Translations under genes and position numbers: made by a program
NCBI GenBank assembly: GCA_016222805.1
Contig: JACRQG010000037.1
Span: 124,001 to 188,000, forward strand
Origin: Verrucomicrobiota bacterium
GTDB lineage: Bacteria > Verrucomicrobiota > Verrucomicrobiia > Opitutales > Opitutaceae
Direction of reading: 5' to 3'
Length of the DNA: 64,000 bases
The notes under the pieces: model-generated
Seen by the model: the letters and a program-made list of their open reading frames with translations, nothing else
Database searches by the model: none
What the model was told of the DNA's origin: nothing
Shown here: positions 33,971 through 41,985 of the stretch, in pieces
How positions within the stretch are numbered: the stretch's first letter is position 1
How the letters are laid out: each line of letters starts with the position of its first letter

Positions 33971-35493
33971 ACCTCTCCGTGCGCGCGATCGGACGCGGCT
34001 CGGGTGGGCGGACCTCCCCCGCCCCACGCGCTCCGAACCTCGATGCCATCCCCGCGGGGCGAGGTCGCCCCGCCTACAGGGCACTGTGCGCGGCAGGTCT
34101 GGTGCTGTTCGGGGCAGTCTCCGCCGCGGCCCGCCCGCCGAATGTCATCGTCATTGTCAGCGACGATCATGGCTGGGCCGATCTCGCCTGCCAGGGGCCG
34201 CGACGCGACGTGCGCACGCCGCACCTTGATGCGCTGGCGGCCGACGGCGTGCGCTTCGCCAAGGGGTACGTGAGCGCGCCGGTCTGCGTCCCCTCGCGCG
34301 CCGGCCTGGTCACGGGGCGTTATCAGACGCGCTTCGGCATCGAGTCCAACGACGACGGCCCGCTCCCCGCCGCCGAACGCACACTGGGGGATCGCCTCCG
34401 CGCCGCCGGTTATGCCACCGGCCTGGTCGGCAAGTGGCACCTCGCCGGCAGCCGGGAGGCGACGGCGGCCCTGAAACGCACGCCCGGCGCCGCGCGCGAC
34501 GTCATCTGGGGCGACAACGTCGGGGTGACCGACGCCAACCTCCCCGGCCGCCGCGGTTTCGACGCCTACTTCTGCGGCGCGATGCGCAACTTCGCGGCGT
34601 CGTTCGATCTCGCGGGCCGGCCGCTCGAGGGCGCACCCGTGCTGGTGCGCGAGTCGCGTTTCCGCGTCGAGGTGCAGACCGACGCGGCCCTGGCGTATCT
34701 GCGGCAGCAGGACCCGGGCACGCGGCCGTTCTTCCTCTACCTCGCCTACTTCGCCCCGCATGTGCCGCTCGAGGCGCCGGAGCCGTGGCTGGCCCGGTTT
34801 GCCGAGGTCAGCGACCCGGTGCGTCGCACCGGCCTGGCGATGATCGCCGCCGTCGATGACGGCGTGGGCCGGCTCCGCTCCCTGCTGCGCGAACGTGGCT
34901 GGGAGAAAGACACGCTGCTGTTCTTCGTCGGCGACAACGGTGCCCCCACCAAGCCCGGCATGTGGGACGGCTCGCTCAACGAGCCGCTCGTCGGCGAAAA
35001 GGGCCTGCTGCTCGACGGAGGCATCCGCGTGCCGTTCCTCGCCTGCTGGCCGGGCACCCTGCCCGCGGGGCGGGTCTACGAGCACCCGGTGAGTTCCCTC
35101 GATATCACCGCCACGGCGCTCGGTGCCGCCGGGGTCGCGCTGCGACCGGAGTGGAAACTCGACGGCGTCGATTTGACGCCGTTCCTCACCGGTCGGCGCC
35201 GGGGGGCCCCGCACGACGCGCTCTTCTGGCGCTTCCGATCGCAGGCGGCAGTGCTGGCGGATCCCTGGAAGCTGATCTTCGTGGCGCCGGATCGCTGGCA
35301 GCTGTTCGACCGCCGCGATCCCGCCGGCGAAACACGCGACGTCGCGGCGCAGCACCCGGAGGTCGTCGCCCGCCTTCGGGCGAAACTCGAGGCCTGGTGC
35401 GCGGAGCAATCCCCCGCCGGCCTGCCCCGCCGCGCCGACGCCGCCGATGCCGAATACCTCGATCGCCACGGTCCCGCGGCGGTAACACGATAG
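33955..35493 (+). CDS. Exported sulfatase with canonical formylglycine motif
   Basis: The protein has 512 residues from ATG 33955. RPPNVIVIVSDDHGWADLAC supplies the metal aspartates, and VCVPSRAGLVTGR is the sulfatase signature with Cys111 as the residue converted to formylglycine. LVGKWHLAGS, FAPHVPLEAP and FFVGDNGAPTKPGMW are further conserved blocks. Sulfatases remove sulfate esters, here probably from a polysaccharide in the periplasm. The N-terminal region is odd: residues about 16-42 are encoded by a REP/BIME-like repeat (34001-34080), and the hydrophobic signal core (LCAAGLVLFGAVSAAA) comes only afterwards. No ATG, GTG or TTG exists between the repeat and the core, so translation must start at 33955 or GTG 33979 and read through the repeat. 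Confidence 0.9.
   Translation: MPGRLNLSVRAIGRGSGGRTSPAPRAPNLDAIPAGRGRPAYRALCAAGLVLFGAVSAAARPPNVIVIVSDDHGWADLACQGPRRDVRTPHLDALAADGVRFAKGYVSAPVCVPSRAGLVTGRYQTRFGIESNDDGPLPAAERTLGDRLRAAGYATGLVGKWHLAGSREATAALKRTPGAARDVIWGDNVGVTDANLPGRRGFDAYFCGAMRNFAASFDLAGRPLEGAPVLVRESRFRVEVQTDAALAYLRQQDPGTRPFFLYLAYFAPHVPLEAPEPWLARFAEVSDPVRRTGLAMIAAVDDGVGRLRSLLRERGWEKDTLLFFVGDNGAPTKPGMWDGSLNEPLVGEKGLLLDGGIRVPFLACWPGTLPAGRVYEHPVSSLDITATALGAAGVALRPEWKLDGVDLTPFLTGRRRGAPHDALFWRFRSQAAVLADPWKLIFVAPDRWQLFDRRDPAGETRDVAAQHPEVVARLRAKLEAWCAEQSPAGLPRRADAADAEYLDRHGPAAVTR
34001..34080. repeat. BIME-like inverted pair, copy 2, inside the sulfatase 5' coding region
   Basis: The left arm (34001-34024, GGGTGGGCGGACCTCCCCCG) and right arm (34054-34080, GCGGGGCGAGGTCGCCCCGC then CTACAGG) are inverted copies of the family seen at 19396-19476. 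The left arm is the more decayed. The element is in frame and open for translation. Confidence 0.7.
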
Positions 35494-35500
35494 GTGGGAC

Positions 35501-36847
35501 ATGCTGCTCTCTCCGATTCCCGGACTTCCTGCAGGCGGGGCGACCTCGCCCCGCATTTCCGGAGCGACGTCGCGAACGGTGCGAGGCGGAGTCGTCCCGC
35601 CTGGAGTCGGGATCCTCGCCCTTCTCGCCGGCCTGTCGGCCCTCGCGGTGGGTCCGGGGTTTGCCTCGTCCCCGCCTGCCGCCGCCCCCGCCCGCGCCAC
35701 GTACGTGCCTGCCCCGCGTCCGGCGGACACCGGCCGCACGCTCGTCGGCGCGGTCATGTGCCCGCTCTGGAACGATGGCCGGCGATGGGGCGAGATCGTG
35801 CCGTTTCCCGGCCGCGAACCGCTCCTCGGCTGGTACGACGAGGGGAATCCGGAGGTCACCGACTGGGAAATCACCTGGGCGCTCGACCACGGCATCTCGT
35901 TCTTTCTCGTCTGCTGGTATCGGGCGAAAGGGAACTTCGACGAGGCGACCGTGCGCCCGACCCTCGGCCACTGGCTGCACGAGGGCCTGCCGCGCAGCCG
36001 CTACGGCGACCGGTTTCGCTTTGCGATCATGTGGGAGAACGCCAACCGCGCCCTGCCCACCCAGACCACGGAGGCCGACTTCCTCGGCAAGCTCGTGCCC
36101 TACTGGATCGATGAGTACTTTCGCCGGCCCAATTACCTCGTGATCGACGGCCGCCCGGTGTTCTCGATCTACAATCCGGAGAAGTTCGCCCGTGAACTCG
36201 GCGGCGAAGGTCCCGCCGCCGCCGCCCTCGCCGCGATGCGCGACGCCTGCGTGCGCGCCGGTTTCCGGGGCGTCCACCTGCTCGGCCAGTACTGCTGGGG
36301 CGCACCACCGCGACTCGCCGAGCAGGCCGGCGTAATCCGGCGGCTTGGTTTCGACGCGAGCTGGGCCTACCACTGGCCCACGTTCACCGGCGCCTTCGGC
36401 CGAAACCTCCGACCCACGGGCGCCGAGGCCATCGCCGCGCAGGAGGGCCTCTGGCGCACCCAGCCCGCACCGCACCTGCTCACGCTCTCGATGGGCTGGG
36501 ACGAGGAACCGTGGCGCTTCAAGTACTCGCGGATCCAATGGCAGCTCACGCCCGCCGAATACGGGGAACTGGCCCGCCGCGCCCGCGCGCTCCTCCGCCA
36601 ACGCGAGGGCAGCGACGGCCTCGCCGACCGCGTCGTCCTCCTCGACAACTGGAACGAGTTCGGCGAAGGCCACTATCTCCTGCCCACGCGCGAGCACGGC
36701 TTCGGCTACCTCGAGGCCGTGCGCCGGGTCTTCGCGCCGGACGCCCCGCCCCACCGTCCCGCCACTCCCGCCGAACTCGGCCTCGGCCCCTACGACTCGC
36801 GCTTTCGCGCCTGGCAGCGCGGGCAGAACACTTCCTCCGTTCCCTGA
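35501..36847 (+). CDS. Exported GH99-like (WbsX-type) glycoside hydrolase
   Basis: The protein has 448 residues from ATG 35501. The mature region matches the GH99-like/WbsX domain: VMCPLWNDGRRWGEIVPFPG, WEITWALDHGISFFLVCWYR, FAIMWENANRALP, YWIDEYFRRPNYLVIDGRPV, LLDNWNEFGEGHYLLP. Such TIM-barrel proteins act on or bind mannans and other glycans. A hydrophobic stretch (GVGILALLAGLSALAVGPG) gives a signal peptide, but it is preceded by about 34 residues read from a BIME-like repeat (35528-35604). GTG 35579 is an alternative start yet still lies in the repeat. The gene starts 7 bp after the sulfatase stop and overlaps the next sulfatase by one base, so it sits in the middle of the operon. Confidence 0.85.
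   Translation: MLLSPIPGLPAGGATSPRISGATSRTVRGGVVPPGVGILALLAGLSALAVGPGFASSPPAAAPARATYVPAPRPADTGRTLVGAVMCPLWNDGRRWGEIVPFPGREPLLGWYDEGNPEVTDWEITWALDHGISFFLVCWYRAKGNFDEATVRPTLGHWLHEGLPRSRYGDRFRFAIMWENANRALPTQTTEADFLGKLVPYWIDEYFRRPNYLVIDGRPVFSIYNPEKFARELGGEGPAAAALAAMRDACVRAGFRGVHLLGQYCWGAPPRLAEQAGVIRRLGFDASWAYHWPTFTGAFGRNLRPTGAEAIAAQEGLWRTQPAPHLLTLSMGWDEEPWRFKYSRIQWQLTPAEYGELARRARALLRQREGSDGLADRVVLLDNWNEFGEGHYLLPTREHGFGYLEAVRRVFAPDAPPHRPATPAELGLGPYDSRFRAWQRGQNTSSVP
35528..35604. repeat. BIME-like inverted pair, copy 3, inside the GH99-like 5' coding region
   Basis: CCTGCAGGCGGGGCGACCTC begins the left arm. The right arm (about 35577-35604), read in reverse, is CTCCAGGCGGGACGACTCCG. It is the same family as at 34001-34080, and here too it is translated in frame just ahead of a signal peptide. 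Confidence 0.7.
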
Positions 36848-38364
36848 TGAAACCTCTCCTTTCTCTCACCGGCTGGCGCTGCACCGCCCTCCTGCCGCTC
36901 CTCGCCGTGACCCTCTTTGCCGCCGCTCCCGCCCGGCCCAACCTGATCTTCGTGATGAGCGACCAGCACTCGTGGGACATGCTCGGCGCCTATGGCAACC
37001 GTGAGATCCAGACGCCCCATCTCGATCGCTTCGCGACCGAGGGCGTGCGCTTCAACCACTGTGTCTCCAACTCCCCTGTCTGCACGCCCTACCGCGGCAT
37101 CCTCCTCAGCGGCCAGCACCCGCTCCACTGCGGCGCAATCCAGAACGACCTCCAGATCCTGCCCGGCCGGGGCACCTACTTCGCCGAGGTGCTCCGCGAT
37201 CACGGCTACCGCACCGGCTACTATGGCAAGTGGCACCTCTACGGCGGGGATCGCGTGCGCGGCATCCCGCCCGGCCCCTACCGCTACGGCTTTGACCACG
37301 AGTTCCTCTCCAACAACTGCACGCTCCTCTACGACGCCGCGCGCGCCTACTACTGGGATCAGGAGGGAGTGAACCGGCGGCTCTACGGCGACTGGGAACC
37401 CTACGCGCAAACCCGCCAGGCGATGGAGTTCATCGACCGCCACGCCGAACGGCCCTTCGCCCTCTTCCTGTCGTGGCATCCCCCGCACAACTGGGGCCGC
37501 GCCCACGAGGGTTACGACGCCCCGCCCGACCTTCTCGCGCTTTACGATCCCGCCAAGCTCACCCTGCGCCCCACCGTGAAGGACACCCCGCAGGTCCGCC
37601 GCGTCTACCAGGGCCACATGGCGATGATTACCGGCATCGACCGCGCCTTCGGCTGGCTGATGCAGAAGCTCCAGCAGCGCGGACTCGCGGAAAACACGCT
37701 CGTCGTCTTCACGGCCGACCACGGCGACACCCTCCTCAGCTACGACTGGCCCAACAACAAGGGCCGCGCCGAGCACCTTTCCGCCCGCGTCCCGCTTCTC
37801 GTGCGCTGGCCCGCCCGCCTCCGCCCCGGCGTCAGCGATCTCCTCCTCGGCACCTTCGACCTCATGCCGACCCTGCTCGGCCTGATGCACCTCCCCATTC
37901 CCGCCACCGCGCAGGGCCGCAACGCCGCCACCGCGATCCTCGAGGGTCGGGATGACGGCGTCGACGAGCAGCTGTTGTTCTTCCTGCCCACCAACTGGCG
38001 CGGGATCTACACGCGGCGCTACACCTACTCCGTTTCCCTGCACCCTCCGGCCGAACCCAACACTCCGGGCGGACGCCAGACCTTCAACGTCCTCTACGAT
38101 CGCGCCACTGATCCCTGGGAGACGAAGAACCTCTTCGCCGATCCCGCCGCGGCGAAGCTGCGCGCGGACCTCCACGCCCGCACCCTCGCCCTTATGCAGC
38201 GGTACGGCGACACCGGCCTGCCCTTCGACGAACTCCTGCGCCGCGTCGTGCGCGAGGAGGACTACGCCGCCGTGACCACCCCGCCCGCCAAACGCCCGAA
38301 GGGCTGGGAGGGCCGCCTGAAGGGCCGGCCCGTTGACCTTCTCGGCACGCCTTCCGCCCGCTGA
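36847..38364 (+). CDS. Exported sulfatase, variant signature C-T-P-Y-R
   Basis: The protein has 505 residues. Its start shares a base with the previous stop (TGATG). A signal peptide is at about 1-26 (ending LFAAAPA), followed by RPNLIFVMSDQHSWDMLGAY. SPVCTPYRGILLSGQ is the formylglycine signature with Cys79, but the fourth position is Tyr where Ser, Ala or Cys is usual. YYGKWHLYG, FLSWHPPHNWG, TADHGDTLLSYDWPNNKG and a C-terminal EEDY end are typical of exo-acting choline- or heparan-type sulfatase groups. It probably removes a different sulfate from the same glycan as the first sulfatase. Conversion to formylglycine needs an FGE or anSME enzyme encoded outside the window. Confidence 0.9.
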   Translation: MKPLLSLTGWRCTALLPLLAVTLFAAAPARPNLIFVMSDQHSWDMLGAYGNREIQTPHLDRFATEGVRFNHCVSNSPVCTPYRGILLSGQHPLHCGAIQNDLQILPGRGTYFAEVLRDHGYRTGYYGKWHLYGGDRVRGIPPGPYRYGFDHEFLSNNCTLLYDAARAYYWDQEGVNRRLYGDWEPYAQTRQAMEFIDRHAERPFALFLSWHPPHNWGRAHEGYDAPPDLLALYDPAKLTLRPTVKDTPQVRRVYQGHMAMITGIDRAFGWLMQKLQQRGLAENTLVVFTADHGDTLLSYDWPNNKGRAEHLSARVPLLVRWPARLRPGVSDLLLGTFDLMPTLLGLMHLPIPATAQGRNAATAILEGRDDGVDEQLLFFLPTNWRGIYTRRYTYSVSLHPPAEPNTPGGRQTFNVLYDRATDPWETKNLFADPAAAKLRADLHARTLALMQRYGDTGLPFDELLRRVVREEDYAAVTTPPAKRPKGWEGRLKGRPVDLLGTPSAR

Positions 38365-38375
38365 GTTCGCCCCCC

Positions 38376-40352
38376 ATGCCTCCCTGCCCGCCCGCCCGCC
38401 CGGTTCCCCGTGATCGTCGTCCCCGCTGGTGGCGCTGCCTGCCGCTCCTGGCCTTCGCCGCGTCCTGTGCCCAGGGCGCGGCCACCGATGTGCTGACCCC
38501 CGCCGCCCCCGGCACCGTGACCGTGGCAGGCAGGCTCGGCGACAAGCTGGAGCGCAGCCGCCACCAGCGCGTCTACGCCCAGAATCTCGAACGCATTTTG
38601 CAGCCCTATCGCGATCGCCGCGAAGAGAACGCCGGCCACTGGCGCTGCGAGTACTGGGGCAAGTGGTTTACCTCGGCCGCGCTCGCCGCCGCCTACGCTC
38701 CGACCGGCACCCCGCGCACCAAGCTCAACGACGCCGTGCGCGGTCTCCTCGCCACCCAGACCCACGACGGCTACATCGGCACCTACAAGCCCGACAAGCA
38801 CCTCGGCATCTGGGATGTCTGGGGCCGGAAGTACACGCTGCTCGGCCTGATCGCGGCGTACGATCTCACCGGGGATGCCGCCGCGCTCGCCGCCGCCCGC
38901 CGCGTCGCCGATCACCTGATGCACGAGGCGCCGCCGGGGAAATTCAACCTGGGTGAAAACGGCATCGATGTCCTCAAGGGCCTCGCGCCCAACTCCATTC
39001 TCGAACCGATGGTCCTGCTCCACGTGCGCACCGGCGACGCGCGTTACCTGGACTTCGCCCGCAGCCTCGTCGCCGACTGGGAGAAACCCAATCGCTTCCT
39101 CCCGCAGGGCCTGCAACTCATCGCCTCGGCGCAGCAGGGCGTGCCGCCCCTGCGGATCGCGTCGCCCAAGGCCTACGAGATGATGTCGTGCTTCGAGGGC
39201 CTCTGCGAACTGTACCGCGTGACCGGCGACCCGACGTATCTCGACGCCACGGTGCGCTTCGCCCACTCGATCCGGCGCACCGAGCTCATGATCCACGGCT
39301 CCGGCTCCAACCATGAGCTGTGGTGCGACGGCACGCGCACCCAGACCGAACTGCTCGAGCAGCCGGTCGAGACCTGCGTCACCGTCACCTGGATGAAGCT
39401 CTGCCACCAACTGCTCCGCCTGACGGGGGATCCGCTCTGGGCCGACGAGATGGAGGTCTCGCTCTACAACGCCCTGCTCGGCGCGATGACGCCCGACGGC
39501 GGCTGGTGGGCCTACTTTTCCCCGCTCGCCGGCCAGCGCGTGCCCAGCCACTTCCAGCACGCCGACGTGCAGATGAGCTGCTGCACCGCCAACGGGCCGC
39601 GTGGCCTCCACCTCACGCCGGCCTGGGCCGTCATGCGCCGCGGGGACGGCCTCGCCGTCAATCTCTACGCGCCCGGCCGCGCCACCCCGGCGCTCGCCGA
39701 CGGCACTGTCGTCACGCTCGAACAACGCACCGATTACCCGGCCGGCGATGCCATCACGATTGAGGTGTCCCCGGCCCGGCGCACGCGCTTCTCCCTCGCC
39801 CTGCGCATCCCGGCCTGGAGCAAACGCACTACGCTCGCGGTGAACGGACAGGCGGTGGCCGTCCGCCCCGGCACCTACGCGATCCTCGAACGCGAGTGGT
39901 CGCCCGGCGACCGCATCTCCCTGCAACTCGACCTGCGCGGTCGCGCGGTGCCGGCGCCCAGCGGTGCCCCGCAGCTGGCCGTGATGCGCGGCCCGCTCGT
40001 GCTGGCCCTGGACAACCGGCTGGCCCAGGCGCAGGACGTCGCCGTGCGCCTCGTCGCCGACGCCGAGGGCTATGTCGCGCTGCAGCCGGTCAAGGTGAAG
40101 CCGGCGGAGGTCTGGCTGGCGTTCGAGGTGCCCTTCGAGGTGCGCCCGACGCATTTCTTCAAGCACCGCACGATCACGCTGCCGATGTGCGACTTTGCCT
40201 CGGCGGGCAACGGCTGGAACAGCGCCAGTCTCTTCCGCACCTGGCTGCCGCAGCCGCTCTTCCTGCGCCAGATGTTCCCCACCGAGACCTGGCGCCTGAT
40301 GGGGCCCGAGCTCAAGGAATGCCCGCCCATCCCGGTGCTGACGCCTCCTTGA
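38376..40352 (+). CDS. Beta-L-arabinofuranosidase-like GH127 (DUF1680), exported
   Basis: The protein has 658 residues. An Arg-rich leader and WWRCLPLLAFAASCAQG form the signal peptide. The (alpha/alpha)6 barrel has HWRCEYWGKWFTSAALA, THDGYIGTYKP, WGRKYTLLGLIAAY and ETCVTVTWMKLCHQL, with Glu332 and Cys334. MSCCTANGPRGLH carries Cys402-Cys403. By analogy with the Bifidobacterium HypBA1 enzyme, Glu/Cys and Cys/Cys bind zinc and the first cysteine of the pair is the nucleophile. Beta-sandwich domains follow from about 430. GH127 enzymes remove beta-L-arabinofuranose, and related families act on other sugars. It is the last gene of the receptor-sulfatase run. Its stop codon abuts a MITE-like element. 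Confidence 0.9.
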   Translation: MPPCPPARPVPRDRRPRWWRCLPLLAFAASCAQGAATDVLTPAAPGTVTVAGRLGDKLERSRHQRVYAQNLERILQPYRDRREENAGHWRCEYWGKWFTSAALAAAYAPTGTPRTKLNDAVRGLLATQTHDGYIGTYKPDKHLGIWDVWGRKYTLLGLIAAYDLTGDAAALAAARRVADHLMHEAPPGKFNLGENGIDVLKGLAPNSILEPMVLLHVRTGDARYLDFARSLVADWEKPNRFLPQGLQLIASAQQGVPPLRIASPKAYEMMSCFEGLCELYRVTGDPTYLDATVRFAHSIRRTELMIHGSGSNHELWCDGTRTQTELLEQPVETCVTVTWMKLCHQLLRLTGDPLWADEMEVSLYNALLGAMTPDGGWWAYFSPLAGQRVPSHFQHADVQMSCCTANGPRGLHLTPAWAVMRRGDGLAVNLYAPGRATPALADGTVVTLEQRTDYPAGDAITIEVSPARRTRFSLALRIPAWSKRTTLAVNGQAVAVRPGTYAILEREWSPGDRISLQLDLRGRAVPAPSGAPQLAVMRGPLVLALDNRLAQAQDVAVRLVADAEGYVALQPVKVKPAEVWLAFEVPFEVRPTHFFKHRTITLPMCDFASAGNGWNSASLFRTWLPQPLFLRQMFPTETWRLMGPELKECPPIPVLTPP

Positions 40353-40504
40353 GCCGGATCCATTCAGTCGGGCTGGCACCCCCTGCGGGAGTCCACTGAC
40401 AAAACGGTGACCTGTGGGCGGGGCGACCACGCCCCGCTCCGCGACGAGGTCGTCGCGGCTACATGACTGCGGTTCACGACGACTCCGATTGCATCGTTCC
40501 GGCT
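40352..40504. repeat. 153-bp MITE-like element, copy A
   Basis: The left end (GCCGGATCCATTCAGTCGG) and the reversed right end (GCCGGAACGATGCAATCGG) are terminal inverted repeats. Inside is a BIME-like pair (40411-40463, CCTGTGGGCGGGGCGACC and its inverted partner). It aligns along its whole length with copy B at 44161-44312. The left edge touches the last base of the GH127 stop codon. The next 145 bp, up to the aldo/keto reductase start, hold no recognisable feature. Confidence 0.75.
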
Positions 40505-40649
40505 TGAGGAGGCTCGCGCGCCGCCCCGAGCGCCGGTGACTTCCGGCACTTGTCACGGCACGCCCGGGCGATTGGCTCAGGTGTCCGGTAACGCAGCGCG
40601 GGCAACGGCGCCCGCCTCCGGACGACTCCGCCCCCGCGTCGCACCCGCC

Positions 40650-41543
40650 ATGCTCCCTCCATCCGACCCTGCCCCTTCGGCTTCACCGGCACGCTTCAGC
40701 CTCGGCTGCGTGACCTTTGGCCGCGAAATCGACGAGGTGGCGGCCGGTGCCGTCATGGATTATGCGGCCGGCGAGGGTTGGACGATGTTCGACACCGCCG
40801 CGGCATACGGCGGCGGCGCTTCGGAACGGATCGTCGGCGCCTGGCTGCAACGCCGGCCCGCGTCGCTCCGGCCGCTTCTCGCCACCAAAATCCTTCCGCC
40901 CTACGAGCCCGCCACGCTCCGGTCGCGGGTTGACGCCAGCCTCCAGCGCCTGGGCCTCGCGCGCGTCGACGTGCTCTACCTCCACCAATGGCACGAGTCC
41001 GCGCTCCAACCGGACTCCCTGGCCGCCCTGCACGGTGCCGTGGCGGACGGACTGGTCGGCGCGGTCGGTGCGAGCAACTTCAACGCGGACCAACTCGGTC
41101 GCGCGCTCACCCTCCAGGCGGAGCGCGGGTTCGCACCGTTCCGCTACCTCCAGAACATCCACAACTACGCGGTGAGCGCCTTTGACGCGCCACTCGTCTC
41201 GCTCTGCCTCCGGGCCGGGGTCGAACGCGTCGGCTACAGCCCGCTTGGCGCCGGCTTCCTCACCGGCAAGTACGACGGCGGCGTGCCTCCCGGCACCCGG
41301 TTCGACCTCATCCCGGGTCACCAGGCGATTTACTTCACGGCCGCCGCCCGGGAGCGACTGGCGCGCCTGCACGCCGTCGCCCGGGAGATGGACTGCACCC
41401 CGGCCGAACTCGCGCTCGCCTGGGCCGCCCGCCATCCCGCCCTCTCGCGCGTGCTCATTGGCGGCCGTTCCCCTTCACAGGTGGCCCAAGGCCCGGCCGC
41501 GCTCGCTCGCGTCCCGGCGGAGGTCACCGGACGGCTCGACTGA
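40650..41543 (+). CDS. Aldo/keto reductase
   Basis: The protein has 297 residues from ATG 40650. It has the tetrad of the AKR TIM barrel: Asp48 and Tyr53 in MFDTAAAYGGG, Lys80 in LLATKILPPY, and His112 in VLYLHQWHE. NADPH-site motifs include GASNFNADQL and ALAWAARHP followed by VLIGGRSPSQV. Members reduce sugar aldehydes, keto groups and similar substrates in the cytosol. An earlier in-frame ATG at 40536 would add a Pro/Arg-rich leader with no AKR similarity and is rejected. It stands alone, after the MITE-like element, and is convergent with the DUF1272 gene. The substrate is unknown. Confidence 0.9.
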   Translation: MLPPSDPAPSASPARFSLGCVTFGREIDEVAAGAVMDYAAGEGWTMFDTAAAYGGGASERIVGAWLQRRPASLRPLLATKILPPYEPATLRSRVDASLQRLGLARVDVLYLHQWHESALQPDSLAALHGAVADGLVGAVGASNFNADQLGRALTLQAERGFAPFRYLQNIHNYAVSAFDAPLVSLCLRAGVERVGYSPLGAGFLTGKYDGGVPPGTRFDLIPGHQAIYFTAAARERLARLHAVAREMDCTPAELALAWAARHPALSRVLIGGRSPSQVAQGPAALARVPAEVTGRLD

Positions 41544-41578
41544 CGGCGCCCCCCGACGGTCGCTGCCGCAACCGGGGG

Positions 41579-41830
41579 TCAGCCGGCGGGGCGGCACGGC
41601 TGCTCGCGGCGCACCCGCACGGTCGAGGCCGGGTTGCCCGCCAGCTTGGCCGCCGGGCGGATGGGCCGGCGCACGAGTTCGCCGCCGCAGTTCGCGCAGC
41701 GAAAACCCAACCGCACCGAGGCGCACTCCAGGCAGTAGGTACATTCAAAGCTGCAGATGTAGGCTTCCCGAGAATCCGGCGGCAGGTCGCGATCGCAGCA
41801 TTCGCAGTTGGGGCGAAGTTCAAGGGGCAT
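41579..41830 (-). CDS. DUF1272 family small zinc-ribbon protein
   Basis: The protein has 83 residues. It opens MPLELRPNCECCDRDLPPDS, with two Cys pairs, then CSFECTYCLECA and CANCGGELVRRP, which matches the DUF1272 family of small proteins with many paired cysteines likely to bind zinc. It has the length usual for the family. The function is unknown, and the gene occurs alone in many genomes. The 36-bp gap to the aldo/keto reductase stop shows no terminator. Confidence 0.88.
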   Translation of the reverse strand: MPLELRPNCECCDRDLPPDSREAYICSFECTYCLECASVRLGFRCANCGGELVRRPIRPAAKLAGNPASTVRVRREQPCRPAG

Positions 41831-41985
41831 GCGCTCTTCTTTCGCACTCCGCCACGGGAGTCAAAGCCGCGTCGATGCAGACAGACGGACGGGGCAGCCT
41901 GTGATCGACAGGAGGTCGCACCGCCGTCACCGTCATCGCGCCCCCATCATTCCGCTTTCTGTCCCGCTTGCCCCTACGCCCCGCC

